From assembly GCA_022605955.1 (NCBI GenBank), contig JAKCOZ010000040.1, positions 744,001-808,000 on the forward strand: DNA of 64,000 nucleotides. Direction: 5' to 3'. The translations under genes were made by a program, and so were the position numbers. The stretch is from Rallus limicola (lineage: Eukaryota; Chordata; Aves; Gruiformes; Rallidae). Below the pieces are notes generated by a model. The model saw nothing but the letters and a program-made list of their open reading frames with translations, was not told the origin of the DNA and did not search any database. The stretch's first letter is position 1. Each line of letters begins with the position of its first letter. This document shows positions 49,262 to 60,134 of this stretch, in pieces.

Positions 49262-49868
49262 AAAAAAATGGAAAAGAGAAAAAGGAAAAAGGGGGGAAAA
49301 GGGGGAAAGGGAAAAATGTGGAGGAAAGGGGGGGAAAGGGGAGGGAAAGGGGGAGGGGGGGAAGAGGGGCAAAGTGGGGGAAAAGGGGGGGAAAGAGGGG
49401 GGAAGTGGGGAGGAAAGGGTGGGAAGGGGGGAAGGGGGCGGGAAAGTGTGGGAAGGGGGGAAGGGGGAGAAGGGGGGGGAAAGGAGGGAAAAAGGGGAAG
49501 GGGGGGAAAAGTGTGGGAAGGGGGGAAAGGGTGGGAAGGGGGGAAAGAGGGGGGGAAGGGGGGGAAAGAGTGGGAAGGGAGAGAAGAGGGGGGAAAGGGG
49601 AGGAAGGGGGGGAAGGGGGAAAAGGTGGGGAAAAAGGGTGGAGGGGGGGAAGAGGGGGAAAAGGAGAAGGGGCGAAGTAGGGGGGAATGGGGGGGAAAGG
49701 AGGGGGGAAAAGAAGGGGGAATGGAGAGGGGAAGGGGGAGGAAAGAGGAAGGGGAAAGGGGAGAAAATGGAGGGAAGGGGGGAGAAAAAGGAGGAAAAGG
49801 GAGGGAAGAGGGGGGAAGGGGGGAAAGGGAAAAGGGGGCAAAGGGGAAAAAGGGAAAAAGAAAAAAAC
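49262..49868. repeat. Long homopurine (G3-8 A2-5)n tract
   Basis: About 600 bases that are ~97% purine on the + strand, built of irregular GGGGGAAA units with only about twenty pyrimidines (mostly in GTG/GGTGGG positions). Every frame is open here, giving spurious Lys/Gly/Glu/Arg-rich (+) or Pro/Phe/Ser-rich (-) proteins up to ~300 residues. It has the sequence properties for triplex (H-DNA) and G-quadruplex formation. Confidence 0.95.
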
Positions 49869-50095
49869 CTTTCAAATAAAAAAAGTGTTCAACCTGACAG
49901 ACTTTGCATTGTGTGAGGTGATTAAGCAGTTTCCAGCTTGTGTTTTTGGTGGTTTTTTCCTGTTAATATTTCTGCAGACTTAAAGCCAGCCACCTCTTTC
50001 TTTCAGTTTTTGCTTCTCCTGCCCTCTGTCCTAAGATAAATCATCATGTAAGTGTTTCTGAACACATTTGGATGGTTCCTGTACCTGAAGCAGAT

Positions 50096-50113
50096 CTTTT
50101 TTTTTTTTTTTTT
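50096..50113. repeat. Poly-T run
   Basis: A run of about seventeen T in unique sequence. No retroposed partner sequence was identified upstream or downstream. Confidence 0.85.
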
Positions 50114-50503
50114 ACTCCTGTGAAGCCATCAAATTTAATTAATACCGGAAATATTGACTTAGTGCTAAAAGAAACATTATCATTAAATTAGAAATTCTTG
50201 TGGCAGTGATGCCAGCTCTCCATCTGCAGAGCAAGTCAGACACTGAACCTCAGTAAAAGTATCAGTCAAGACTAAGGAACAAAAAACAACTTGATAATCT
50301 TGTTCAGTGGTTTGACTACAGCTCCTGACAGCTAATGAAGGTTATATTAACACCTCCTACCTCACAGGGAATCAAAACGCTAAGATCATGGAGATGCCTT
50401 TAAAAAATATGGGGGAAACCTAAGAAAATTAAGGAAAGTGAAAAATTCAAGCAGCAGCAGAAGACTAAGAGGTGGAAGACTGAAAGAAAAATCTCTGGGT
50501 AGA

Positions 50504-50941
50504 TCACAGAATCCCAGGGGTTGGAAGGGCCCTCCAGAGCTCCTGGGGTCCAACCCCCTGCCAAAGCAGCTCCCCAGCTCAGATTGCACAGGGCGGTGTC
50601 CAGACGGGGCTGGAATCTCTCCAGAGATGGAGACTCCACACCCCCCTGGGCAGCCTGGCCCAGGGCTCCCTCACCCTCCCTGGGGAAAAGTTCTGCCCCA
50701 GCTTGGGCTGGAACTTCCTCTGCTCTAACTTGCAGCCATTGCCCCTTGTCCTGTCCCCACAGACACTGACAAGGGGCTGCCCATGTCCCCTGCATCCCAC
50801 CTTTCAGATAGTGAGAACCACTCATCAGGTCCCCCCTTAGTCTTCTTCTCTCCAGGCTGAACAGCCCCAGCTCCCTCAGCCTTTCCTCACAGGGGAGATG
50901 CTCCACGCCTTTCAGCATCTCTGTAGCCCTCCCACAATGAC
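50504..50941 (-). mobile_element. CR1 LINE, 5'-truncated (young group B)
   Basis: Starts ATCACAGAATCCCAGGGGTT. Nearly identical to 1387 and 47117, ending at CATCTCTGTAGCCCTCC. Confidence 0.93.
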
Positions 50942-51525
50942 CTGAAACAGGGCAGTAGAGGGTGAAGTGATATAAATGGAAAAAACCCAACAAGGTATTT
51001 CTAAATACATTGTGTTTAGAGTGAGCACGTTCCTACACATCCTACTTTAGTTTGTAGAAAATGAAGTAGAGTGGCAGACAGTTGTGAGAAGGTACAAGTC
51101 CTTCTGTAGAAAGGGGAAGGGCAAATAGATCAGAAAGGTACTTCAGTCTTTTTGGAACTACGAAGTTACAGGTGTGTTGTCAGGAGAATGTTGGATTCAA
51201 TTTCCAGTTGGCTCACCACAACAGGGAGTAAATAAGTAGGAATAGGAACAAAGAGGAAAGTACACATCCTGTTCAAGCTTCTGTTCGGCCAGTTCATCAT
51301 GACTATCCATCCTACAGTCAAAGCATGTAGGTTACATGGCAACAGTCATAACCTGGCATATGTCATCTGGGCTGGGAAGAAATTAAACAGCATAGCATGG
51401 ATTCAGCCACCTAATCAGGTGAATATTCCCAAATATACTAGGCTCACTCCTCCCAACTGCAAGAGCGTCAGTTTTGATAAAAACAATGAGAAGGAAAATA
51501 CCCAGGAAAAACTGCCAAATGAATA

Positions 51526-51698
51526 ATAGAACCATAGAATGGTCTGGGTTGGAAGGGACTCCAAGGAGCACAGAGCTCCAAGCCCCTGCCACAGGCAGGG
51601 ACACCAACCTCCAGGCCTGGAGCTACACAAGGTTGCCCAGGGCCCCAGCCGACCTGGCCTTCAACACCCCAGGGACGGGGCACCCACCCCCTCTCTGA
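51526..51698 (-). mobile_element. CR1 LINE 3' fragment (young group A, short)
   Basis: Starts ATAGAACCATAGAATGGTCT and stops abruptly within the CCACCCCCTCTCTG block, so it is a strongly 5'-truncated insertion of only ~170 bp. Confidence 0.92.
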
Positions 51699-51896
51699 AC
51701 ACAGAGGCAACATTCAGTCCTTTTCCCCTTCAGTTTTTATCCAACTTTTTGGAACAAAATAGGGGAAATAAGATGTGGAGAACAGTCAAGTCATCAAATC
51801 AAAATGAACTGAAATTTTTAATGAGTCCACTCGAGATACAGCTTTTAAGCATACCATGTTTGCACAGCAATTGAACTGTCCAGAGGAGAACAAAAT

Positions 51897-51917
51897 GTAT
51901 ATATATATATATATATA
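51897..51917. repeat. (TA)n microsatellite
   Basis: About ten TA units. Confidence 0.9.
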
Positions 51918-52005
51918 GTAGAGTTATACCTGATTCTGTGGTAAATTTAATTAATGTAACAAAAGCAACTGATCACCTTGATTCAATAATGCTGCCTGGG
52001 TAGAG

Positions 52006-52277
52006 GATCATAGAACTGTCTTGGTTGGAAGGGACCTTTAGAGCATCAAGTCCAATCATCACCCCAATCTGCCACCCACCACTAAGCCCTGTCCCTCAGC
52101 ACCACATCCAACTGGCTTTTAAATACCTCCGGGGATGGAGACTCCACCCCCGGAGACTCCACCATTCATCAGGTCCCCCCTTAGTCTTCTTCTCTCCAGG
52201 CTGAACAGCCCCAGCTCCCTCAGCCTTTCCTCACAGGGGAGATGCTCCAGGCCCTTCAGCATCTCTGTAGCCCTCAA
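52006..52277 (-). mobile_element. Chimeric CR1 copy (two subfamilies joined)
   Basis: The 3' part (52006-52150) matches the 58436-58643 subfamily (CATCAAGTCCAATCATCACC, ACCACATCCAACTGGCTTTT). After a duplicated GGAGACTCCACC the sequence switches to group B (CATTCATCAGGTCCCCCCTT through CATCTCTGTAGCCCTC), skipping the ~300 bases that normally separate these parts. Confidence 0.88.
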
Positions 52278-52379
52278 AGATTGCTTGCTGATAGATGCCA
52301 ATGGAGGTGAAAGGTTCAAAGACTGTTTGCTAATAAATGCCAACGAAGGAGAAGGCTGAGTAATCAACCACCACTCAGA

Positions 52380-52720
52380 AAAAGGAAAAGCTGTGGATCA
52401 CAGGATAACCTCTGTATCTCTGCACATGCTTCTGCTGATGTGATTTGATCTAGGAAACTCTTCCTTAAGTCTCACGTGAACCTTGCCATTCTGAATCTTT
52501 AACTAAGTGGCTGTTTTGATTATAACAGAGTTTGTTGAATCGCTCAGTTAATTGGCTGATGATTAAGTGTCATTAAATATCATACAATCTAATCTTGTGA
52601 TTTACCATAACCATAATAAATCTCACATTGCTGCTACCTCCAAGTTGTGTAAAATCAATTTGCGAGAGCGACGCAGTGCTTGACTGAAGAGATGTTGACT
52701 TTATGAAGGTTAAAGGTGGC
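52380..52720. promoter_or_regulatory. Candidate conserved non-coding element 4
   Basis: Unique stretch about 3 kb 5' of MEOX1 with CAGTTAATTGGCTGATGATT, CATTAAATATCATAC and a GCGAGAGCGACGC core. Motif-rich, no repeat and no open frame. Regulatory role is only an inference. Confidence 0.25.
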
Positions 52721-53433
52721 TGCCTCGACCAACAAATGGGATTTAGCAAGCAGGGAGGATTGTTGTTCTTTCTTCTTTCAGGAATGAAGTGTCAGGAAGA
52801 TGTAGGGGTCACACAGGCCCCTGCTGAGCAGCTGAATGACAGCACCAGCTGCAGAGGGTGCTGGAGCAATGCAAGACCTGTGGGTTCTCACGTTTGGGAA
52901 GGGTAAGCCATCTCCTTTTCCCACATCTGAAGTTAGAGGAATAACAGTGGGAGCTCCACTGGGAAAACAGGGTCCCAGCAGTTTAACTTGGAGTGCAAAG
53001 TGATGTGCAGGAATTAAGCTCAGACCTAAAGCTGCTCCTGGCTGAAGTGAATACTGGGCTAATTCTATCCCCCTGAGTATATGTGACAGGACAGAAATGT
53101 TTGCATAATTAGCCAGATCATTTTGTAGATGGAAAGGAGGACCAAAAACCAGCAGACCTAGGCTTGGATTCATACAAACCATTTTTTAAAGTTGTGAGTT
53201 TTATACATATGACATCACGGTCACACACTCAGAATGTAGATTAAATACTTTGGCAAAAAGTTCTGGACTTTGACTCAGGTTCTGCCAGTGCCTGGAACAT
53301 TTGCAGCATTCATAAGATCATTATAACATGGCCTTTCAGTAGGAGTCTTGGGGCTTTCCTCCTGCCAGTGAGTAGGAAATAGGTTTTAATGTTTATTCTC
53401 TAACACAACACAGCAACAGATTTAAATTTTTAT

Positions 53434-53853
53434 CATAGAATCCCAGCCTGGTCTGGGCTGGAAGGGACCCCAAGGAGCACAGAGCTCCAACCCCCTGCCA
53501 CAGGCAGGGACACCAACCTCCAGGCCTGGAGCTACACAAGGTTGCCCAGGGCCCCAGCCAACCTGGCCTTCAACACCCCCAGGCACAAGGCGCCCACCCC
53601 CTCTCTGGGCAGCCCCTGCCAGCCCCTCCCCACTCTCTCTGCAAAGAACTTCCCCCTAAGATCTCCTCTCCCCCTTCCCTCCTCCAGCTTCACTCCAGCC
53701 CCCTTGTCCTGCCAGGCTCTGCCCTTGAACAAGCTGATTCCCCTCCTGTTCCTCTGCTCCCTTCAGGGACTGGCAGGCTGCAATGAGGTCCCCCCACAGC
53801 CTTCTCTTCTCCAGGCTGACCCAGCCCAGCTCCCTCAGCCTCTCTCCAGAGGG
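53434..53853 (-). mobile_element. CR1 LINE, 5'-truncated (young group A)
   Basis: Starts ATCATAGAATCCCAGCCTGG. Shares the CCCCCTAAGATCTCC variant with the copies at 41814 and 43293 (others have CCCCTCAGATCTCC). Confidence 0.93.
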
Positions 53854-54034
53854 AAGAATATTTAGGCGAGTTCTTCCTACAGAATGAGTTAGGAATCACT
53901 TATTCAATGTTTTAGAAGGAAGTCAAGATTCACACAATAGAACAGAATTTGATGTTCTTGTTCACAAAGTCTTGGACTAAACCCACTTGATTTCTTGGAA
54001 TAGGCCAAGTTGTAAGAACCAGCAGTTTTGGGTT

Positions 54035-54050
54035 CCCCCCCCCCCCCGCC
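54035..54050. repeat. Poly-C run
   Basis: Thirteen or more C followed by GCC. Length may be imprecise in assembly. Confidence 0.85.
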
Positions 54051-54198
54051 TTGATTCCTTGAAATGTTACAATTCCAAACAATACAGAAGCCAAACAAAA
54101 GTCTTAGTTAAACCCCTGTGAAAAGTGAAGGCTCTGTGTCACTCTGCTCAGTCTCTGTTTTTAGGAGAGACCAAAAAAACCCCAGCACAATTGGTGGG

Positions 54199-54364
54199 CG
54201 AATCACAGACTCACAGGGGTTGGAAGGGCCCTCCAGGGATCATCGGGTCCAACCCCCTGCCAAAGCAGGGTCCTGAGGACAAGTCACACAGGTCGGTGTC
54301 CAGACGGGGCTGGAATCTCTCCAGAGATGGAGACTCCACACCCCCCTGGGCAGCCTGGCCCAGT
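54199..54364 (-). mobile_element. CR1 LINE 3' fragment (group B-related)
   Basis: Starts CGAATCACAGACTCACAGGG and ends abruptly in GGGCAGCCTGGCCCAG. About 165 bp. Confidence 0.92.
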
Positions 54365-55059
54365 TCCAGAAGGGAACAAGGTGAACACAACGTTTAGTAA
54401 AGGCCGAGGAGAGTAAGTATCGGAAAGGGTTGTGAGCAGATTATGGGAAGGTGGAACATACCCACACAGAAACTGTCAGTCAAACCACAGAGAACAACCT
54501 TGAGAGGAGTTGCAGCAACCCATAGCAGAGGAGGGGTTTGGGCATTCCCAGCTGCCACGCTTCTGTGAAAAAGGGATTGAGAACAGATTCCCTGTTAATG
54601 TCTTTTCAACTGTGATGGCTCTAGGGTCGAAGAATCTGCTTTCTGTTAGGGAAAACTATAAAACTTTCAACAAAAGATGAAAACCATGTCTGCCATTGGC
54701 ATAAAAGCTGGAGATTTCCTTGCAGGAAGGAGCAGCATATTGAAAAGTTCCCTGGAAAGTAGAATACAGAAATAATAACTGCCACTGGCAGCAAAGCCCA
54801 ACTCTCAGCAAATACATGTGCTACAAAGCTAATAAAACAAACAAAACCCAGAGACCCCCACAGAAACAACTTAAAACCTTGCACGTGTGCACCAGCCAGA
54901 TTTAATACATTTTAAACTTAGGCTTGGCCCTTGAGTTGGATGTAATCAGTGAAGTTCTTTTTTTGCTTATATTCCCCCTTTAGTTCTTGAAATTTGGCAT
55001 CTGTTGAATTCTCTGTCAGGGTTGTTGGGGTGGGTTGGTTTTTTTTTCCCAAATCCAAG

Positions 55060-55673
55060 ACTTGGGGACTTTTGTTAACGGCGCAATAAAAATAACTTCA
55101 TAGTGTGACAAGGAAACATTAAAGCCTTTTTTTGTGTGTGCTGCTCTTTCCCTTTTGAAAGAAAAAAAATACAGACATTGTTTCTTTAAAAGGCTCCATC
55201 TGCAAATCCCATTAGATGTGCATATAAGGTTTCGGATGATTAATAGTTGCCTGCTTTGCTTTGGTTGGAGGGAGGGAGTGGATGTACGTTAACCCCTCCC
55301 TCCCCTCTCTCACATTTCACTTCACAAACTTGTCACTCTCTTCCCCAGCACAGTATTTAAAAAGTGTTTTGCTCATGTCCAGCACTTCACATGGAAGCAA
55401 GGACCTTGGGAAGCAAGTCAGGGCTTGGGAAGCAAGTTAGGGCAGTCACTGCCTAGATCTGGGTGCTGCTTTCCAGTCAGGACAATGAAGATGTTTAGAA
55501 GAGTTCCCAAAGTACCAAATCTGCAACAGCATCAAACCCACAGACAAACTGTTGCTTAGGGAGGAAATCTGTTCCATAAAGTTTGGAGGATTTCCCCTCT
55601 GCTCCTTTCCTGATTTGGAAGCCTGAGCCATAACTGGTCTCCAATAGTGGAGTGTGGACAGAACTGGAAGCAA
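55060..55673 (+). promoter_or_regulatory. MEOX1: MEOX1 promoter and 5' UTR
   Basis: A TATA-like TATTTAAA at 55354-55361 predicts a start near 55385-55390 and a leader of about 285 bases. Upstream lie an octamer-like CTGCAAAT, a CArG-like GCATATAAGG (55220-55229) and a GATTAATAG homeodomain-type site. The region is free of repeats. The leader holds two short upstream frames (55391-55456, 21 codons; 55485-55559, 24 codons). Start site and leader extent are inferred. Confidence 0.5.
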
Positions 55674-56124
55674 ATGGATCCCACCAGCAGCAGCTGCATG
55701 CGCAGCCCACAACCTCCCGCCCCGCTCTGGGGGTGCCTGCGGAGCACCCACCTGGACGTCACCACAGCTTCAGGGCTGAACCACTACCCACCAGCACCGT
55801 TCTCCTTCCATCAAAAACCAGACTTTGCTGCTTACTCTGATTTCTCAACCTCCTGCCTGGTGACTGCTCCCCATAGCTTCCCATGCGAGGAGCGGGCACT
55901 GGTGGAGCAGCACCCCTCTTTCCAACACCCTGACTGGCATCTGGCAGCGACTGAGGCCAGAAGACGACTAAACCCAGGACTGGCCTTGGGTTCTGGGGAG
56001 TCAGAAGTCAGCAGCCCAAACCCAGTGAGTGCAGCAGTGGGTATGAATGAAGAGGAGGAGGTACCAGTAAATGCTACAAATGAGACTGAGAAAAAGTCAT
56101 CCAAAAGGAAAAAGGAAAACTCAG
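55674..56124 (+). CDS. MEOX1: MEOX1 homeodomain protein, exon 1
   Basis: Encodes residues 1-150 of MEOX1 (mesenchyme homeobox 1), a nuclear transcription factor for somite and sclerotome patterning. The start MDPTSSSCMRSPQPPAPLW matches the conserved MEOX N-terminus. The ATG is the first in frame; the upstream open codons lack ATG. Further conserved blocks are GLNHYPPAPFSFHQKPDF (about 34-51) and NATNETEKKSSKRKKE (about 132-147). The middle has an acidic EEEE stretch, and the His/Gln repeat typical of the paralogue MEOX2 is absent, which supports MEOX1. The exon ends in phase 1 at donor GTAGGT (56125). Confidence 0.96.
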
Positions 56125-56857
56125 GTAGGTGACATGAAATCAGGGTTGTGGGACAGCACAGGCTAGAGAGAGAGAGAGCACCTGTAAGGTTAGGAATTAA
56201 GAAATAAAGCTGAGGAGGAAAAACTTTTCAGTGACTCTCAGCTGGGGAAGCTGGCAGGGAAGTGGGTTACTCTTTGATGACCTCTGGTGTTTGCCTTTCA
56301 CTCCTGCAGATCTTGTTTACTGAACCAGCATTTCACTCGCCAGCACAATTTGCTGTAGCTAACCAGGATTCATATGCCACATATACCCTGAGCTGGAAGT
56401 CCTAGAATGTGGAGTTACATGTGGCATACCTGCCATTTGTTCAAGTCAAAGAGCAAAGACCCCTCTTCTTGAGCTGCCTGTGTTAGCTGGAAATGTTATA
56501 CTAGGATTTTGACATCTCAGTTTATAGTAAGAAGATGCAAAGTCTCCCCTTTAGATATACATTCCATTTGGCCTCACCAAATATTAGGCCTTTTTACCTC
56601 AAATCAAGGAGCTTCTAAAAGTCTCCACCATGCCCAGCAATGCAGAAAATGCCGTTTTCATCGTGCCATCCTAACTGGCCAACCACAAATCTTTCTGCTG
56701 CACAATATTCAGTAATACCCTAGTTACACAGCCCCTGATTTGCTGCTCCCTCCAACCCAGGTATGTGAGAGATGCATAAATTGTTTTCTCCTAAGGAAGT
56801 GTACAAATTCACATGCTTATCTCATTTGCTATCAGTCATTTGCAATCCATGGGTCAC

Positions 56858-56937
56858 TTTGTCCCCACAGCGCTGCTATGAAGTGGGAAGTATTTTCCAG
56901 TAGCCTCATTTTACAGGTAGAGGACACAGCAATAAAA
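56858..56937. mobile_element. MIR-like ancient SINE remnant
   Basis: GGGAAGTATTTTCCAGTAGCCTCATTTTACAGGTAGAGGACAC matches the 'attatccccattttacagatgaggaaac' part of MIR elements in order and spacing. Decayed. Confidence 0.5.
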
Positions 56938-57146
56938 CTATTTGTGTATTTATTTATAAGGTTTTAGAGGTTGGGTGCAGAGGAGCCACCTCTAATCTAG
57001 ACTTCCTTTCTCCATTCTGCAACTGAAACGAGCAGCTTGTATTTGTCCCCTCTGTGTCACACAAATAACCCTCATCTCTGTTCACTTCCAACATGAACAG
57101 GCTGTCAGGGAACACCCCAAATAACTCATATTTGCAATATGAGCTG

Positions 57147-57222
57147 GGGAGCTGCTTTGGCAGGGGGTTGGACCCCATGAGCTCTTGAGGGCCCTTCCAA
57201 CCCCTGGGATTCTGTGATATTC
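57147..57222 (+). mobile_element. CR1 LINE 3' end, very short (group B)
   Basis: Plus strand. Only ~75 bp: GGGGAGCTGCTTTGGCAGGG to CCCTGGGATTCTGTGATATT. An extreme 5' truncation. Confidence 0.9.
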
Positions 57223-58396
57223 TAAACCTCTCATGCCCAGAATGTTGTTAACTCCCCTTGGTTATCTGTCTTTGCTTTGGAAACCCAACTTTGGAATTTC
57301 TATTGGAAAAGCATTTTTTGAACAAGAATTGGAAAAAAAAAATTAAAATTCAAATTTCAAACAAGTTTAAAAACAATAATTAAACAGGAACAATTCTTTG
57401 ATTAAAGCATTTGCTAGTCAAAAGCAAAGAGCAGATCCTGGTATACTCAGATTAGGGGGATATCCCTTAATTTCTGGGAGTCTGATGGCAAAACACAACT
57501 CCCTGTTTTCAATGAAAAACAAATGCTCCTTCTTTCCTTTATTACCAGAACCCCTGATATTTTCTTTTCACACTTGCTGTCCCATATACTCTCTCTTACT
57601 GGGGAGGTGTAAGCAATGACATCACTCAAAAATAAGGTGTTTCCTACCTTTCTATCAACTGTTGCTGCCTGTATAAGTTGTTACTCTTGTGAATGCAGCA
57701 TCATGAAAACATCCCAAAGGGGATAGCAGGGCTTTTCCTTTCAATCCCTTCTACACTTACCAGGCAGCAGATAGAATTATTTAGAGAATTATTTGTTATC
57801 CCCCCTGCAAGCTTTTCCTTCTTTCTGCCCTCAGACAAAATAAAACAAATAAGGGGAAGGTCTATGAGCAATTTTATTGTGATTTCCTTCATTTTTTGCA
57901 GCAGCTCCAGAAATGCAGCTGGACATATCACATACTGATTGTTTATTCAAAAAGGGGAATGTAATGATGTCTTTTCTCTCCTCTTGAAAAATTTAATTGA
58001 CTCCTTTAGAAAAAAATCTAGGTGTCCAGAGCCTTCTCTTCAGAGACTGGGCTATTAAAGAATTAAAATTTATTGAAAACACTTGAAGACTAAAGCTCCA
58101 ACTATTTTCTTTTAGTTGGAACCTTATCCACCACAATTTTTAATCATAGTGTTACCAGGATTTGTACTGGTGCATGCAAAACCCCTCTGGTTCTTGAGAA
58201 GACCCTCAGCTGTTGCAAGACACATCTTGACCATGGCTCTTTGCAGAGTATTCTGAGAAAAGCCTGAAATAAGCATATTTCTCAGAGGAGCAGAATGGTG
58301 TAAAAACAATTTTAACAACTTGTCAATCTTTGAAACATGGATATATCAAAGGCACTTAAGGAATGGCTTTGTTATGGTAATAACAACAATGCCATC

Positions 58397-58432
58397 TCTC
58401 GAGGTCCCTTCCAACCCCTATGATTCTATGAT
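58397..58432 (+). mobile_element. CR1 LINE 3' tail, 36 bp
   Basis: CTCGAGGTCCCTTCCAACCC followed by CTATGATTCTATGATC. It lies directly in front of another plus-strand CR1, so the two share the same orientation and abut. Confidence 0.8.
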
Positions 58433-58435
58433 CTC

Positions 58436-58643
58436 CTGGATAAACAGTTCTTCCCAGAGAGAGCTGTCAGGCCTTGGAGCTGCCCAGGGAGGTGGTGGAG
58501 TCTCCATCCCCTGAGAGATTTAAAAGTCAGTTGGATGTGGTGCTGAGGGACAGGGCTTAGTGGTGGGTGGCAGGTTGGGGTGATGATTGGACTTGATGCT
58601 CTAAAGGTCCCTTCTAACCTAGACAGTTCTATGATTCTATGGT
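58436..58643 (+). mobile_element. CR1 LINE 3' fragment
   Basis: Plus strand, about 210 bp. Contains GTGGTGGGTGGCAGGTTGGG, GATGATTGGACTTGATGCTC and the tail GTTCTATGATTCTATGG. Same subfamily as the 3' part of the chimera at 52006. Confidence 0.92.
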
Positions 58644-58952
58644 TCACACCCCCTCCTCTTCCTCTACAGACTGTAGTTACTTAGATGCCATAATCACCAG
58701 TGACCTGAAGATAGAAATTAACCTAGTGCCAGCTCTCACAGCTGCCCTGCTGTCCATTCAGAAGCCATAGCCATTAACATCTTCAAATAAAAAGTCCATT
58801 AAGTTTATGTCCAACCTGTCCTACACTGTGCTTGTGTCATTATGAAGTCCTACCTGAGGTCACTTTATTTAGCCCATGTTCCTGATAGTTTTTAGAACTT
58901 TATGTTTCATAACAGCAAAATCTATCAGTGTCTTACAACTTGATTTAACCAC

Positions 58953-59232
58953 TTATAGAATCATAGACTGGTCTGGGTTGGAAGGGACCCCAAGGATCAC
59001 AGAGCTCCAACCCCCTGCCACAGGCAGGGACACCAACCTCCAGACCTGGAGCTACACAAGGTTGCCCAGGGCCCCAGCCAACCTGGCCTTCAACACCCCC
59101 AGGGACAGGGCACCCACCCCCTCTCTGGGCAGCCCCTTCCAGCCCCTCCCCACTCCCTCTGTAAAGAACTTCCCCTTAAAATCTAATTTAAACCTTCCCT
59201 CCTTTAGCTTTAATCCATTCCTGTATCAGCAC
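58953..59232 (-). mobile_element. CR1 LINE, 5'-truncated (group A)
   Basis: Starts TATAGAATCATAGACTGGTC. The second half (AACTTCCCCTTAAAATCTAA, TTTAAACCTTCCCTCC) is more diverged than other group A members, resembling 34187-34546. Confidence 0.92.
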
Positions 59233-59842
59233 CATGCTTTGCCTTCCAGCTCTTTGCCAGTGCTCTTTGCTGGTTATTTTTTAGCAGACCAGTTCAACCC
59301 AGTGAGGGAGAGCAAGTCCTTCAGGAGACCAGCTTCTGGTTCAGTTCTGCTGGTGTAAGCACAAAGCAAACCTGACTTCTGCTGACCAGCTGCAAATGCT
59401 GAACTTGGCCCACCATTTTGCAGGAAACAGATTGTCTCTTCCTAGACACAGGGAGGTATTAGTGCCTGGCTGGGGTTTTGGTTTGGAAACTTCCTAAGAG
59501 TAGGAACATGGATCATTTCAGTTCCTACACAGGTTTGGCTGCAGCCCTTGGGGGTAAGGCAGCTGTTCAGTTCAGCCACACAGTGAGGCTGCTTGTGGTC
59601 CTGGAAGTACACGTGCCCCATGGTGGAGACATGGATCTTCCCACAATTCCTGAGCTTTTCTTGTTTGGGTTTGGGTTTGCTCAGGGTTTATTTTAAACTG
59701 GTGGTACAGTAGGAAAATCCTTCAAATCTGGTTTTCATACAAAAGATGCAATTTTCCATGTTCTATTATCAAAGCTCTGAAGCAACTAGGCACAGTTTCC
59801 ACTTCTGGAACATCACAAAGTCTCCAGCCATAAACAACCAAA

Positions 59843-59941
59843 AGGGGAGATGAGGTGCTCAGGGATCTGGTTTAGCTTTGGATGGGAATGGTTGGACTTG
59901 ATGATCTTAAAGGTCTTTTCCAAGCTTGTGATTCTGTCTCT
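59843..59941 (+). mobile_element. CR1 LINE 3' fragment (group C)
   Basis: Plus strand, ~100 bp: GAGATGAGGTGCTCAGGGAT, GATGATCTTAAAGGTCTTTT. Same subfamily as 2409 and 10871. Confidence 0.9.
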
Positions 59942-60134
59942 TTGGAACACCACGTGGCACACAGCCTGAATGACAGGATCCAAGCCTCACATTCCACACT
60001 GTTCCCAGAAATCTCTTTAACATCAATCACATTGGTTTTTGAAGATGAAGACCAGGGAAACTGCTCCTTAGAAAAAGTGTCCTTCACACAAGGCTGAGTA
60101 GTGAGATCACATGTACATTCATTAAGGTTGACAG

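Larger units (their letters stand above)
22311..55060. other. SOST-MEOX1 intergenic interval
   Basis: A 33-kb gene-free interval. In mammals the equivalent DNA carries ECR5, the osteocyte enhancer of SOST that is removed by the human van Buchem deletion. CR1 copies occupy a large share. Unique stretches without an identified repeat include 22.3-24.4, 25.3-26.6, 27.2-28.2, 28.8-30.0, 30.8-31.7, 32.1-34.1, 34.6-37.3, 39.0-40.5, 41.1-41.8, 42.6-43.2, 44.4-45.3, 46.4-47.1, 47.6-48.6, 50.0-50.5, 51.0-51.5, 52.4-53.4 and 54.4-55.0 kb. No exon was recognised on either strand. Confidence 0.75.

Noticed and set aside
49005..49916. Open frames of ~200-300 residues, Lys/Gly/Glu-rich on + and Pro/Phe-rich on -
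   Set aside because: They exist only because the homopurine tract lacks stop codons in every frame. Composition is pure repeat and no domain or splice structure is present.
55647..55673. N-terminal extension of MEOX1 by nine codons
   Set aside because: The upstream in-frame codon at 55647 is GTG, not ATG, and the conserved MEOX N-terminus begins at the ATG at 55674.
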